Source of the DNA: Alisma plantago-aquatica | Taxonomy: Eukaryota; Streptophyta; Magnoliopsida; Alismatales; Alismataceae | Assembly: GCA_963693085.1 (NCBI GenBank) | Contig: OY856412.1 | Coordinates: 349,096,457-349,160,456, forward strand | Direction: 5' to 3' | DNA: 64,000 bases | The notes under the pieces: model-generated | The model's database searches: none | What the model was told of the DNA's origin: nothing | Seen by the model: the letters and a program-made list of their open reading frames with translations, nothing else | Program-made: the position numbers and the translations under genes | Part shown: piece by piece, positions 35,840-48,775 of the stretch | Numbering within the stretch: position 1 is the first letter of the stretch | Layout of the letters: every line of letters starts with the position of its first letter

Positions 35840-36930
35840 GTTGAAATGATAGAAAAATGTATTACTTATAGACATTCATCAGTTTTTTTAATTAATGATT
35901 TACCTTTTGACTACTTCATTAGTAGCAATGATATCAAACAAGGTGATCCGGTGTTGCCTTATATCTTTGACTTTAACATCTATATCATATTACATGTTTT
36001 GTCAAAGGATCACAAATGATCTACTAACACAAATTGATGATCTTTATGATAGACACATTATCTCTTTTTTTGGTATTATCATTATCTTCATCAAACCATA
36101 GGATAAAAATGATAGTAGCACACTTATAATTCTTGGTAATTTTAAACACCTTTTAGGACTAAAGATAAACTTCCAAAAAGTATTATGACATGTATTCAAG
36201 TTACTAACATAGACATCGTAAAATTAATAACATGATCAGATTCTAATAAAAAAGTTTTCCATTAAAATGCCCAAGATTACCACATCCCTCGTTAGATCAC
36301 CTTGATTAGAGTGGCAAACTATATTGGACAAAATGACAAAGGCATTGACATGTTCACATTTGTGATGTCTCAATAAGGCTAAACACATTACTCTCATCAA
36401 TGATTTCCTCATGTGAATTACATCATACATTATTAGTCGTGATTCACTTCCAAAAAACATGTAAAATACTACGAATTGAACGAGACAACAATTTATATGG
36501 CAAAGTACAAAAGTTAGAAAAGAATTCCCGTGGTCAATTGCTTGGTTTTATGCTGACTGAAACATTTTGGTGGGGGAAGTTATCAATCTCCAGATGTATT
36601 CACATTTTTGAGAAACGATGAAGGTATATTATTCATATTTTCCTCCACATGCATGTATAAAATGTAGATAATTTTATGGAAGGCAGTAAGGTAGGCATGC
36701 ATTAGAGTTTCTCAAAGGATATACAAGAATATTGGAGTAATCTCTTACCTAAATTATCTACATTATGGTTTTGAGTCCTTGGAATGTGCCTGAGACTGAT
36801 ATCCTCAAAGCTTTAATAATTTTTTGTAGATAGTCATTTTTAGATAATAGTAGTAGAGTAGGAATTGCTAAGGTGGTCTTTATGCTTTTGGACAATGTTT
36901 ATATATAGTTTAAAATCAAAGAGGATATCA
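35520..36930 (+). pseudogene. L1-type LINE reverse transcriptase remnant
   Basis: Plus strand. [18 protein letters not shown] (35,583 onward) is the first conserved block of plant L1 reverse transcriptase, normally KLDFEKAFD. It runs into a stop at 35,661 where a compound microsatellite begins. After the microsatellite DIKQGDPVLPYIF (about 35,930-35,970) is the RQGDPLSPYLF block. ISFFGIIIIFIKP (about 36,060-36,098) stands where the catalytic FADD box should be, so both aspartates are lost. GLKINFQK (36,156-36,179) follows, then LDKMTKAL and ITLIND (about 36,325-36,405). Later homology fades near 36,930. Endonuclease and ORF1 are absent, as in 5'-truncated LINE copies. Confidence 0.85.
35664..35838. 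repeat. Compound microsatellite (TG/TA/TG/CA/TA/GA) inside the LINE
   Basis: In order: TG/TATG steps, a long TA run, a TG run ending TCTA, a CA run, another TA run with one GA, and a GA run. The TG-TCTA-CA core with TA on both sides is an imperfect palindrome of about 100 bp and could form a cruciform. The open frame across it is an artefact of the repeat. Confidence 0.95.
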
Positions 36931-36937
36931 ATTTATT

Positions 36938-37010
36938 GTGCCTTTGACTCAAGGATTAGAGCGTTTGCCTCAAAATAGCATGCCATTTAAATTCTAGTTT
37001 GTCACTTCCC
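36938..37010 (+). repeat. Possible decayed tRNA-derived SINE head
   Basis: CTCAAGGATTAGAGCGTTTG resembles an internal A box, and CCATTTAAATTCTAG about 30 bp later resembles a decayed B box (GGTTCAAATCC). The spacing fits a tRNA-like head. No clear tail or target duplication was found, so this is tentative. Confidence 0.35.
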
Positions 37011-37179
37011 ATTTTGTTTTCTATGTAGCCATTGTACCAATTGAAATTAGAAATAACCATGCTAATTGATTGAAGTTTAAGGCTTTTGTTTCAGTAGAAG
37101 CAACGTGTATGTACACCTAGTTTTAGTAATCACCACTTTGATGAGCATGTTGCTCATGAGCTTCCCTTGTTGTAGTCTT

Positions 37180-38560
37180 AAAATATTATATGCTAATTAG
37201 ATTGAGAGATCGATCTACTTTGCATGTGATCTTTTTTAGATAAATTTAGCTTTGAAGACAAAGTGATTACTTTCTTTCCATATCATACATGTACCGAGGT
37301 TGAGTTGGTGAAATCCTTGATGGATGACCTTTATCCATTCATGTGGGAAATAAATTGTACAAAATTATTTGTGTATTGTCCCTTGATGTGTTTCCAACAT
37401 TCCTTTGTATACTGGTAGTCACTAATGGAGTGTATATTGGTTTCTAGTTTGAAATATCATCTTGGATATGTATCAAAATCACATAAGTGTCTTTTGATAG
37501 CATATGTCAATAGTCATTAGCCTGCCGTGTTGTGTTAACCATAGGAAGAGTTGAACTTTTTATGGGATGTCAACTTTCCAAATAAAGCTTCAAGAGCTAA
37601 GGGTGTCTCACTAGATCTCCTTCTCTAGGTGGTTGTAGGTCTAAGTCATGGTTAATGTACCAGGTTTACATTCTTTTTGATATCATCCATATTCAACCAT
37701 GTAGGGTAGAGGTGGTTAGAATTTAAGGACATCATCTATTGAAGTTGGGAGCATCCAACTTCTAATAATATCTTCATCCCGGTTTCCTATGACCATGATG
37801 ACACTACTACTTTCAGTCAAAAATATTATGAGGGATGGACCTATCGTGTTTGGCTTGGACTTGAACACCACCAATCCATTTTTTAAACTAAATATTGGTG
37901 TTATTACTGTCAAGCATAAGCTTAGCATGATGTTGCTTAATGGTTGGCCATAAATATTGAATGCATATTTACAAAGTAGACCCAATTAATCTTCTAGCTT
38001 CTTGGTTGTTTCCACAACTTGCTATGATAACCTTACACCATAGGATGTCTCTCTTTGTTTGGAAATCCTAGGTTTTCTTCATTAGAAGAGAATTCTTCAT
38101 AGCTTTGACAGATTTATTTTATATCCCACCCTAATGCTTAGGATAAGTAACTTATCTCCATTTCATTAAGTTGGTATTCCTTGTGTCACCATATCCTCCA
38201 AATAAAGTAGTGGGCAAGCTTATCAATCTCATTGTAGGTGGAGAGTGAAACATATGTTGATTGCCAGTTTTAGAAAAGGAGGAAGGAGAGGATAGACTTG
38301 GCTAGTGTTTCCCTCATATCCCTAGATAAGTATTTGTGTGACTAGTTTCCATGTATTATCAACTCCATCTTTTAATGGATGGCTAGGTGTTTCTCTTAAC
38401 ATGTTCTTGGAGAATGTGCACTCAAGTGTCTGCCTAGATAATTATTGAAAGAAATGCCTACTTTTGTTACAATATATATATATATAGATTTGATTGGGCA
38501 TGTTCTTGGAAAAGTGGAGGAGAGATTTCTCCTTGGAAAGTTAAAATATAGATGTGTAAT
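37180..38560 (-). pseudogene. L1-type LINE, C-terminal half of ORF2
   Basis: Minus strand, read from high to low coordinates. KEKSLLHFSKN (near 38,500-38,550) is the block after the catalytic centre. NYLG (about 38,440) is the YLG box. RETLAKSIL (about 38,288-38,320), then NEIDKLAHYFIWR (about 38,199-38,240) correspond to the thumb region. SFIWKVDIP, a stop, then KVQLFLWLTQHGRL (37,503-37,590) match the zinc-finger RVT domain. MIWKESNHFVF (about 37,240-37,290) matches the IWKERN block near the end. Stops break every block. This is the 3' part of the LINE whose reverse transcriptase core is at 42,310-43,130. Confidence 0.8.
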
Positions 38561-41500
38561 CACATGGTTTGTATTAATGGTATATACAAAAATCTATTTA
38601 CATTCATGATATACATCAAAGTACATGGAAGTAGATACATAAGATCGATAGTTCTAAACATATAATAAAATAAGTCCTATCTATTCTTAGATCAACATAG
38701 GACATTTCTTGTACATCTCTTCATTATCTTCCTTCAATATGTTCTCCATGTGCTTCCTCAAGGGATGAATCTATCCAAGTCATGGACCAAAAAGGAAAAG
38801 GATCAACCAATGTTGGTACTAAATTATTATTATTAAACTATTATATAATATGGAATAATAGAGGACTAAATTCAATTCCAAACTAGGTAAGGAATCTTTG
38901 ATGGACCCAACTTGTCAATGTAATTATTAATAGTATTAACATTTTCATGATTCAATTTCTAGTTTATATAGTTCATAAGATTTTCCAATTAGAAATATGG
39001 AAAATTTCAAAATTATCCACATCATGTAAAGTATACAAGTATGCTCCAAATATCCAAGAATATTCACAATAAAAATACCACATTTCAAGTATTATAAATG
39101 AGTACTGTCATAGCATGTTCTTATTTAGGGATAGGTACCTGGTTCTCTCATAGTCTATGAGATGATACCTTTTTTTCCGTATTACTATATTAATCACTAT
39201 ACTAGGGGTCAACTAATTTACTACAACCACTATATAGAGTGGTGGGATGTAACCTGACCTCAAGTGATCCAAAGCTCTAAAGGAGACAAATCCCAAAGTG
39301 AGTCAAATTTCCAAGTAGATCAACTCTGATGTAATCTTCATAGTCAATTATATTCAAAAGTAATTACAAAAATGGTTGTGACCTTTAAAAGGCAAGAAAG
39401 GTTTATAAAAAAAATTTAAGTTTGCCACAATTTAAGATATAATGCATGTAATTCAAGAGGGAAAGAATAACTCAAGAATAGACCCAAGAATCTAGTATCT
39501 CAGTTTAGTCAAGACATCATATGTTGCTCAATCACAATAATGCTTCAAAAGAAAGAACCTACAAAGTAGTACTATTAGGTTAGCTTTTATCTTGGAACCA
39601 ATAATATTAAATATTTTCTTAGTTTGGATTAGTTTTCCCATATAGGGTTGTTATTATCTCATGGTTCTCATTATCTTTTTTTATGATTTCTAGTTATATT
39701 TGATATACATATTTATATAATTAATATCACATGTTCATGTAAACTATTATTATCATATAAATAACCATATCAACAAGTACCAAAAAATACATCAAATGCT
39801 ACAATTGTATCATCTCAAATTTAGTGTTTTAGATGCATTTTATTTCTGAGATTCATCTATATTCTCACAGGTCTATAATGTCCAAGTAACATCTGGATCC
39901 AAGAAATAACCTTTTTCTCCAACTTAGGTCTTACAATGCCATAAAGGATGAATAATTATATATATACACATTATTATTTAGGTATGGATTATGAAAAAAA
40001 ATGCAAGTATATATATTATAATATAGATGAATGAAAATAAATTATTTGTTACATGATGTGAACCAACATCCTCCATATATTTTTGTGGAAATATAACTTA
40101 ACTGATATGTACATTTAAAAGCAACCAACTTCTTAATCATGTTAATTCTCTCAAATACCCAATAGGAAAATATATGTGAGCATACTTCTTGACTCCACTT
40201 TGTGTCTCTAAATTTGATTAAATATGCATGCGTATATAAGTTTATCTAGGGTTAGATTCTTAGTAAGGATGAATTTGGTCTCAATGATAATTAAACAATT
40301 GTGTTACATTTTATTGGCGATAACATATTTAATACTAAACTATTAAACCTGATTTATAATTACAATGTTGAATTACACTGGAATCACCTATCTAATGTAT
40401 CCTTATTAACAAGTAATATAAGATCATAGTTTACACAACATTCTGGATATTAATATTCACACACAAGTGCATATATATACTATTATTATAAATAAGGGAT
40501 CCAACCATAAAGTAATCTTGATTGTATTATATGTATGCGATATTTGCCAAAGTTGTTCCATTTTTTATCTAAATTACTGATGGTATTTATTATTGATTTG
40601 GTTTCTTCCATATTAGTACTAGGAAACATGCTATTTACTACCATTTACACCCTCATATATGTATTAACTATCATACACATAGGTTTTGTAGATTAATTGA
40701 TCTAATTACTGGTGTAACTAATTTTTATGTCCACAAACTTTCTCATTATCACCCAACATATTATTAATTATCTTAATCTATACTGCATTAGAAAAGGAAC
40801 TTACCATTAGAATCATTGTTGTTAAGTGGAACTAATAGTAATAGACTAGATTCATGGTCATTGCTAACATAAGCAATTTGTTTTTTCTTTGGGCTTCACT
40901 CTAAGATTATCCCGATGACTTCTTTCTCAAGTAGATGGTGAGAAACTTTTGAGATCTATTATACAACCCCTATAGGTTTGATGTTATAACCCATAGATAG
41001 TTCACCTTGTTTGTGTTTGAATAAGTGAGTACAAGTGTGCAATGATTTTTTGGTTCATCTTCATGGCAGAAGTCCACATCACTTTGGACTTGCTCTCACA
41101 CAAGGAGTCAAGATGTCCTAAAGGTGAGGTGACTCAATGTGTAAGGTTGTATTTACCACAGCCACAACTATTGCTAGTGGTTTGGAGAAGAATGTAACCT
41201 CCTATTAGAGGAGTTCTCATCAAGAGGGAGGAAATAGTTTCTCCACCTTTATAGTCTAAAAGATAATATAGTGGGTGGAGGAGGGATTAGTGAGAAATGG
41301 GGCAGTTAGATCCAATGCAACATTGAGTTATGTCTACCAAATTGAGAAATAATATTCTGATGAAGTTCCACATTTTTTGAGAGGTGAAGGTCACACAATA
41401 TGATCAATTTCCTAGGTTAGGGGGTAGATAACATGTGTTGGAAGGGCATGCAGGACTTGGAGGAGTAGTTTCAAGCCACTGGTACGCATTAGAGGGACTG

Positions 41501-42310
41501 GTCATTTTTGATCTTCTAGTGTTGTAGATCTACAATTTCACTCATCCTTTTGTTTGTAGACTATTATCAGTCCTGGATGGGATGGATATTTTGAGATGAG
41601 TGGTGAAGGTGAAGAGTTTAGGGTAGGGAGGTGAATTAAGAGTGAGAGAAGTGTTGGGTTATTTTCTTGCTCCCCTATAACTATTGCTAAATACAATACA
41701 TTATACATGGGGATCTATAGATTTTATTCCCATCTAAGGCTCATTTAAGCAGACCCCAATTAATCCAAATTTAACTATACTAACGGTCAACTTCATTACT
41801 TTCATAGTTTTTATCTCTAGAAGCGTAACTCTTATTTCCATGAAATGTTGAGCACGAGTTGATATCATAATATGCTAGTTTCAAAAAATATTGGTTCTAC
41901 ACTTTATGGATCTAGATTAATCTATTAAATTTTCTATCATAAATCATTCAATTAGTAATATCTAATTTTATAATTAAATAGTTTATTCAAATCCACTACC
42001 TCTAGAATCTTGATTACTTGATCCATGCAAGTTCCATTCAATATTCATGTACTAAAAAATGTTTAATTTAAACAAATGATACCACAATAGTTAATAATTG
42101 AAGTTGGGTGATGATTTTGCAAATATTTTCAAACAAAGAGAAATAGCTAATTTAGACTCAAGATATCTACAATGGGGACTGAGTAGTGTCAAGGAAAAAT
42201 CTGATTGAGTATGATAATACAACAAAATTTAAAACAAGGGAAAAACTAGAAAATTGACCCAAAATGAGTTAAGTTTTAAACTGAGGTCAAAATTTTAGCA
42301 TTTTACATGA
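38560..42310. mobile_element. Unidentified 3.75-kb AT-rich insertion within the LINE
   Basis: LINE homology stops on both sides at equivalent points: the FADD-box region ends at about 42,310 and the following block resumes at about 38,560. The DNA between was therefore probably inserted into ORF2. It is very AT-rich, with no open frame of note and no domain I can recognise. I could not find a convincing target duplication or LTR-type ends, so its class is unknown. It could instead be two insertions, or decayed LINE sequence displaced by rearrangement. Confidence 0.45.
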
Positions 42311-43130
42311 GTATTTCTCAAAGGGTTTTTTACATTGGCAAATATTTGCTTACTTGAGACCTCTCAAGCATCATAACGTTGTTGGTCAAGTAAAGGAAGA
42401 GAGAGGTAGGCATTTTCTAGAGAGATTGATTAAAATGTGTTCATCCTTCTCAATGCTTAAGCAATTTGTGTTGTCTTATGTATTCAATACATAAACAATA
42501 TGGGGACATTGGATCTCCTTATTGAACTCCCCATGTTGTTACATATATTTAAAGCAAATTTCCATTCCATGCAATCAAAATCCCCCTAGAAGTGATAAGT
42601 TGCATTATGATGGCTATGAGCACTGTTCAATTCCTTTGTCTTGAGAGAGTATTACTAATGACATCCCAAATCATGTACTCAACTTCTATAGGTAGGTCTA
42701 TTTTCACTAATATATATTTCTTTCCATCATGATCTAATCTAAATCCATAAATAATCTCTTCCACTAGGTATATGTTGTTAGAGATGCATCTATCAGACAT
42801 AACCAACTCTGAGATTGGGAGATTTGATTGTGGAGAAGTGGCTTCAAGGGTCTCACAATGATTTTTAATTGGATTTATTCATTTATTTTGTTTAAGAATT
42901 GATCTGTAGGTTGTTACATTTGGTTGGCTGTAGCTTTTTAGGTAGAAGGACCATGTTGGAATTGGTAATGAAAACAAGAAAATGCATATAGATCTAATAT
43001 TTCTTGAATCTGGGGGACAATCTAGCTATATTTTGGTTTCAGTTGTCTTGGATGAAGCTTGCACCAATACCAACTAGGCCATGAGCCTTCCAGAGTTCCA
43101 ATCCTTCAAGGTTTTCAACATGAGTGACTT
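42310..43130 (-). pseudogene. L1-type LINE reverse transcriptase core
   Basis: Minus strand. SDRCISNNIYLVEEII (near 42,790) matches the RQISDNILLAQE block. ILVKIDLPIEVEYMIWDV (near 42,700) corresponds to KLDMSKAYDRVEW. At 42,497-42,538 TWGVQ, a stop, then GDPMSPYC is the RQGDPLSPYLF block with its R/Q region broken. SLFLYLTNNVMMLE at about 42,363-42,404 is the catalytic box: FADD has become LTNN, with both aspartate codons now AAC (42,378-42,383). Upstream, text near 42,900-43,000 resembles the linker before reverse transcriptase. The element is dead. Confidence 0.85.
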
Positions 43131-46100
43131 GTAAATTTCATTCCCATTGGGATGTCTATCAAGGTATAAGCTTTATAATGCATAGGCTTAAGGAAGGGAC
43201 ATGTGAATGACTTATAGTTCCTTCATCAAGATATATCATTCTTTTCAATAAAAATATTGTGTAATTGAGAATGCATGAAAGAATGAAGGTAACATCATCA
43301 TCAATTCAACACCCTCATCGCTTTTTTATCTTGAGTATTATTTGATCTTTGTTGTCTTTATTTGATGTATGCATTTTAGGATAGAGTATTTTCATTTTCA
43401 TTCTTGAGCCACTCATAATGGGATATTTTCCAAATTTCTTGCCCACTAGAAATGGGGTCTTTGCCAAGTTCTTCTCCTTGGTAGAGAGGGTATCATTGTG
43501 TCATATTTGCAAGTCAATGATGATGTTTTTGATACTTGGTTTGTAGATATTTTCTAGTTGTTTCTGTATTAAAAGGAGTGTGCTTTCACTTTGGTCCTTT
43601 TCCTTATATATATGTATATATATTATTGGTTTAGTATCCTAGGTATTTGATTTAGACATGAACATCTCAGTAACTTCATGGAAAGGAATTCATTTATCCT
43701 AAAACTCATTAATAAGCCTTGTAAAGGAAAAGTCAGTCTTCCAAGATGTACTGCTGCTAAAGAGAGTACCGGATGTTTGTGTTCTGGTATGCCTCTTGAT
43801 CATTAAAAAGAGTGATATGAGATTTACCTCATTTTGAGGTCTCTCCGATGTTACAGATGGCTAGGGCTGAAGCCAATCAGACTTGGAGTTGACCTCTACT
43901 AAATGTCATGAAGGACCTAAGGCATTGATATCTTTTAGACCTACTTACTCAAGATAGTATAGAAAGTTTTTGGTGTTGCTATAATAATTGTAAGGATATC
44001 TAGATTCCTCAATAGGGTCTAGTGATGTATTGAAGTGCCGACAGATTCTCCACATAAGGTCAATCAACATGTCCAATGTAGTGAGATAGAAAGATGTAGG
44101 GGTTTAGTTCTATCATAAAAAGGTGAACATGACATTCTCCACTTTGTGGTGTAAGCAATTCTCATGGCTTTTGAGAATTTCAATACTAAAATGTTGAAAA
44201 TTCACATAATCCAGATACCCTCAGAGAAATATAGATCCTAAACTTGGTGAAAATTTTGAAGGTCAATCCTTCTTATGATGTTGGTAGCATTATCTCCTCC
44301 AATTTTGGGCTCCATGGTTGCCATAATGTTTAGCTTGTTCATATGTATGTAATATCTTAAGGAATAACCACAAATACAATGAAAATATTACAATAAAACA
44401 ATCATTAGAAGATAGAGAAGACAACTCCTCATAGATTTTACTCCATGGCGTACCCATATTGAGTTTTCCACTCCTACTTTGGAGGGACAATGGTCCCTTG
44501 CTTTCTCCTCATGAGCTTTGTGGTACTCTACTTGCCTCTCCTTGTGATCATGGGTAGGTCACCTAATTATTAAGATATGTTACTATCCCATTCCTAAGGT
44601 GGATGAATGCACCTCCACTTTGTCCATTCTTGTGTTGACCTTCTCCTTCTTGGTTGAATAAATCCATGAATGAGAACCAAATTGGAGGTATAAATTTTTT
44701 AATTTTCACTCTATCGTGTTCATTCTAGTATGGAGGTACAAGTTTGTTTGTGTGTTCTGTGTTGTACTATTTTAGCATGGTTATTTACATGTGAATGCAA
44801 GTTTATTTGTAGAAGTAATAATGAAAGCTCGAGGTCCTGAGTCTTGAAATCAGGAAACTATGAATACTAAAGACTTATACTAACTAGTTTTGATTACCTA
44901 GATCGAAGAAAAGGTTGAGTGGTTTGATTATACTAAATATTAGACTAAGAAAGTTACTAAAAAGATTGGTTTTGATTAGAATGATGGAGATATCTAGGAT
45001 TTCTGACTTCACAACAATGCAATTTGCATTTGATTTCTATTCACTTATGAACAAATAATCATATCTTATAATTAGGTATATGAAATTTGTAACACCCTAT
45101 CTCAAAGCATGATAACATGTCCAATTTGGTTGAAATCCTAACTTTCTAGTATTCTTTGTTCCATGTTAGTTATGAAGTTTGATATCTCAATTATCCCCTC
45201 TCAATTGTTACCCCACTTTTGTAGAGTATTATTAACTAAGTCTATGAAAATGCCTCTAGATAAAATACCTTTATTGATACAATAAACTATTTGAAATATT
45301 ATCTACATTGATCAGGCATAAATAGTAATGATAGATCTAAATTTTACAGAAATTATGCAACACAAGTTATGTTAATAAATTGCAATAATCAAATACTGAA
45401 TCACACTAGGCTACTACGAGGTTCTATAGATGACGGGAATTAGCCCCACATTGTTGATATGTATCATAGAAAATATTAAAATAATAAGAAAACATCAAAT
45501 AATCTAGATGGAACCCCATGAATGACAACGATGAAGTATACTGTTGAAATGTCCATGATCTACTACTATTTCCATTGAGAGATCACTTCTCTAATATGTG
45601 AAGTAGTATTTCATCTCATTCCTCTTTTCTTCTCCTCCTCTCCTTGATCGTGATTTTGTGAATACTTTGAAGGTTGGTGGCTAGCTGCAACATCAGGTCT
45701 TAAGTGGTCCCAAGATCTGAAATAAAATGCAGATTGTTGGGTTTTGATGATTGAATCAAAATATTCTATATTTTTACATGTCGGTGCCACTAACTTGCAA
45801 GTAAGTTCCAATGACTTGAATGTTAGACTTTTTTGTTTGATTTTAATGGTAGAGTTAGCTCCACTAACTTACAAGTCAGTGCCACTAACATAAGAAATGA
45901 AATAGGAAAATCATTGTCTATTCTAGGTGTTGTGTTGGTGCTTTTGACTTGAATTTGGTTACGTGAGTTTCTTCTAAATTTTCCTAAAATAAAATAAGAA
46001 ATTGTTAGGCCAGTTAATATTATGATAAAAATGCCTAATCACACCAAAAAGTAGAACATATCGATGCGCATAACAAATTGGTGATAAATGAATGAAAATG

Positions 46101-46406
46101 TGTGAAGTTGAGATCAATAAATGAATAAAATCACCCTAAAGTAGCATATAAAACCCTATAATTATGTGTGTACTAGGTCCTCCTTTGCTTTCTTAATGGC
46201 TTACCTAGTAGCCCAGCCATTAGGGTTAGATGTATCCTACATAATATTTTGCTTATTATTGCAATCATCCTTTCCATTCTTGATTTTTCCATGCTTAAGA
46301 CTCATATATTTTCATATTCAAGCAGATACTTTTGGCCATTAATGGAGTACGATTATGTTTTGATTGGAATTTCCTTTTATATTAATATACACTTTCTTTG
46401 TTGTTC
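43131..46406 (-). other. Presumed LINE endonuclease/ORF1-tail region, highly decayed
   Basis: It lies between ORF1 and reverse transcriptase of the minus-strand LINE, where the endonuclease should be. Only weak hints are seen, such as a possible FTW-like block near 43,890-44,100 in translation. Stops are frequent. Part of 45,600-46,000 may be foreign, with repeated CACTAACTTGCAAGT/CACTAACTTACAAGT words. I cannot delimit domains. Confidence 0.35.
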
Positions 46407-46880
46407 CTATAATATCTTCAATCCTCTCACGGAAAGATTTTTGGTATAGAATAGAGTAAGGAGGGGAATTTGGGTCCATACCACCACTTTAGTTAGTGAA
46501 GTTTGGTCAAGGATGAATAAGGGCTCCCATATTTTGATGATAGATGTTAACCTCTTGGACTGGGGTTCACCTTCTAGTGAATTAATATAGCCATCTTGCT
46601 TAGTCATTTGGAAAAGCAATTATTCATTCTGCATGATGTTGATCCTCCAACTTCTAATCAACTTTCATATTAGTTTTATCTTATTCCCATGGGAGACGGC
46701 AATCGATCCTTTTTGGGAGCATCTTGACAACCATGGTGAACTTCCATGTCTTGAGAAGTTCTTCCATGATGATCTCATTCATAGAGAATGAAGGAATGAT
46801 TCTGTATTTCATATTTCCACGTTAGTCATTGATAATTCCATCGAGATGTTATCCATGTTGATCTAACTAAATTTAGGCAT
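46407..46880 (-). pseudogene. LINE ORF1, DUF4283-type gag-like domain
   Basis: Minus strand. An upstream stretch reads IIPSFSMNEIIMEELLKTWK and KMLPKRIDCRLPWE. After stops it continues at 46,619-46,407 with LTSIIKIWEPLFILDQ and TKVVVWTQIPLLTLFYTKN. The pattern of an opening helix, W-P-F block and VWV-IPLLP-FY block is the DUF4283 domain of plant L1 ORF1 proteins, which bind the LINE RNA. Stops and frameshifts inactivate it. Position 3.3 kb upstream of the reverse transcriptase on the same strand fits one element of 5'-ORF1-ORF2-3' layout. Confidence 0.75.
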
Positions 46881-47746
46881 GTCGTATCCCACTACCATAG
46901 CACAAAATTACGATAATGAAGGATGTTTTGATATGTGCTTATGTCCTTGCCTTTCTTGGGTTATGGAGGAAAGAAGGTGATATTGAACTCCATTCCACTC
47001 TCATTTGTGTGTTGTTGAGTGTTAGTCTGTGCTGAGCATTTTTGTTGTTATATGATTCATACTACATATGAATCTCACTAGACCCCAATGGCAACTTTAG
47101 ATCGAACACTTACTTGTCTAGTGTATGTTGATGGTTTGGGTTAGGTACATTCTCCCTAATTTCAATAGATAGCATTTAAATTGCACTCACATTGTATGTT
47201 CAACGAAGTGTTTTCCTCAGTATTTAAAAATCATGCTTGCGCATGGTTAGATTATGCTAAAAAATACTACAATAAGAAACTGCATGGATCCCAATTAGAA
47301 AGTAAATTAAGTTCTTTAGGTTTTTGAGATATAATGAAAAAAACAAAACATCTTATCCAAAATTGAAAATTTGATTTGATCCTTTATTTATGATTGGGTG
47401 TAATAATAAATACTAAATTACTATTGATATTCCAAGCAATATTAAACTTGTAAACCTTCATAGTTCATTTAATATTCTTTGTACTCACAGAAACAACAAT
47501 TAGAAAACACAATTATTCTCATCTTTTGGTGTGATATATTCCCGTATATAATCTGATACCTTAGTCAACCACACAATATGTCTCATTGTCCTTAGGTTGA
47601 TAATCACAAGGTCAAACAACATTAAAACTTTTTTGTTCATACATGTCAGAAGTCACACTATGGTTAGTACTTTTGGAAACTTAATGGAGATGAGAAAATC
47701 ACATACTTCCTTCATCGAAATGCATAAAAAACAATTTCTTGGTGAT
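46881..47746. other. Stretch with no recognised gene
   Basis: AT-rich, no supported frame. It may include the 5' untranslated region of the minus-strand LINE at its left edge. Confidence 0.4.
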
Positions 47747-48060
47747 AATTGATACAATCATGGTCGTTGTGGTGCATATTTCTATCTATTTTTGCACCAT
47801 TCCATAGGAAATACATATAAACCTTCTTTGAATACATTATTCAAATTGGTTATGGTACCATATCTATAGTGACTCGATATGGTGTAGTGGCTATTGTTGT
47901 ACCCTTTATACACTATTTAATAAATGGGCATGCATTGACACTATGTTAGGTAGTATTCAAGTTCTCTTCCATCCTATATTGTTTGACATATAAGGTTGTT
48001 GTAATGGAATTAAAGCTTGGGTTACGTATCCATGATATATGAACACCATGATTGGAGCAA
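47747..48060 (+). pseudogene. Chromovirus-type Ty3/gypsy integrase remnant
   Basis: Plus-strand text TIMVVVVHISIYFCTIP aligns with the integrase block VVVDRFSKYAHFIPL. The later IYSDSIW aligns with the IVSDRDxxF block, keeping one aspartate, and YTLFNKWACIDTML aligns with FWKELFKxxGTKL at the right distance. After a frame change SSILYCLTYKVVVMELKLG parallels the YHPQTDGQTEVVNRSLG block. Spacing between blocks supports homology even though few residues match. No LTR could be tied to it. Confidence 0.5.
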
Positions 48061-48630
48061 GAATATGTTCAAGAGACAATTCTTGGCCTAGTATAACTCG
48101 ACTATGCCCAAAAGTTCTATACCTTTACATACCTAAGTTGGATATATTATATATAGATGAAAACCACGACCCTGAGTTTAATATGAAACCCTCATAAATA
48201 ATGAGACCCCTTAATATATGAGGGGGAGCCTTAGAATCACTTTTGAAAATATATTTAACATTAATTTCATTCATCATATATTAGTCATACCAAAACAACA
48301 CATATATTAATGAAGGTTCCTAAACATGAGTTTGTAGTTGGGATATTTAAAAAACACACACAAACAAGGAATTTAGTACCCGTTGGAATATTTTTAGTTG
48401 ATTTTATCTAAAAAAATTTCATTTAATGGATAACTAGATGAGTTTAAATATCAAATATGGAAATTAAATGTGCATCATATTAATAACCATTACATTATTT
48501 CCAAAAGGAATAAAATCCATGTTGAACTTATAAACAATATGAAAACTAGAAATTAGTGTGATTTGTGCCTTTATAGACCTTAATATACCTAGGTGTCATT
48601 TTTCACTAGTTTTGGACACTCCTAGATACC
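48061..48630. other. Stretch with no recognised gene
   Basis: A phrase near 48,166-48,190 could be the end of the gypsy polyprotein, but it is too decayed to call. Nothing else is seen. Confidence 0.35.
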
Positions 48631-48635
48631 TAAAC
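48631..48635. repeat. Possible target site duplication TAAAC, left copy
   Basis: Matches 54,454-54,458 exactly, just outside the two outer ends of the large inverted-repeat structure. Confidence 0.55.
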
Positions 48636-48705
48636 TATAACACCCTACTTGTGTATTTATACACAACATAGAGTGGAAGCATAAATACATTCACTTCAAG
48701 GGGGA
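48636..48705 (+). repeat. Extra partial copy of the left terminus
   Basis: ACACAACATAGAGTGGAAGC and CATTCACTTCAAGGGGG recur in the true arm start at 48,776-48,846. The copies diverge after the G run. Confidence 0.85.
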
Positions 48706-48775
48706 TGAAAGAGATTTGTAGGAAAGCATGTGAAAAGTGTGATTGACAACTATATTTTCTCTCTGATATTATTTG

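Noticed and set aside
35672..36019. 115-codon frame starting in tyrosine/isoleucine repeats
   Set aside because: The first half is translated microsatellite. Only the second half (after about 35,845) is genuine LINE homology.
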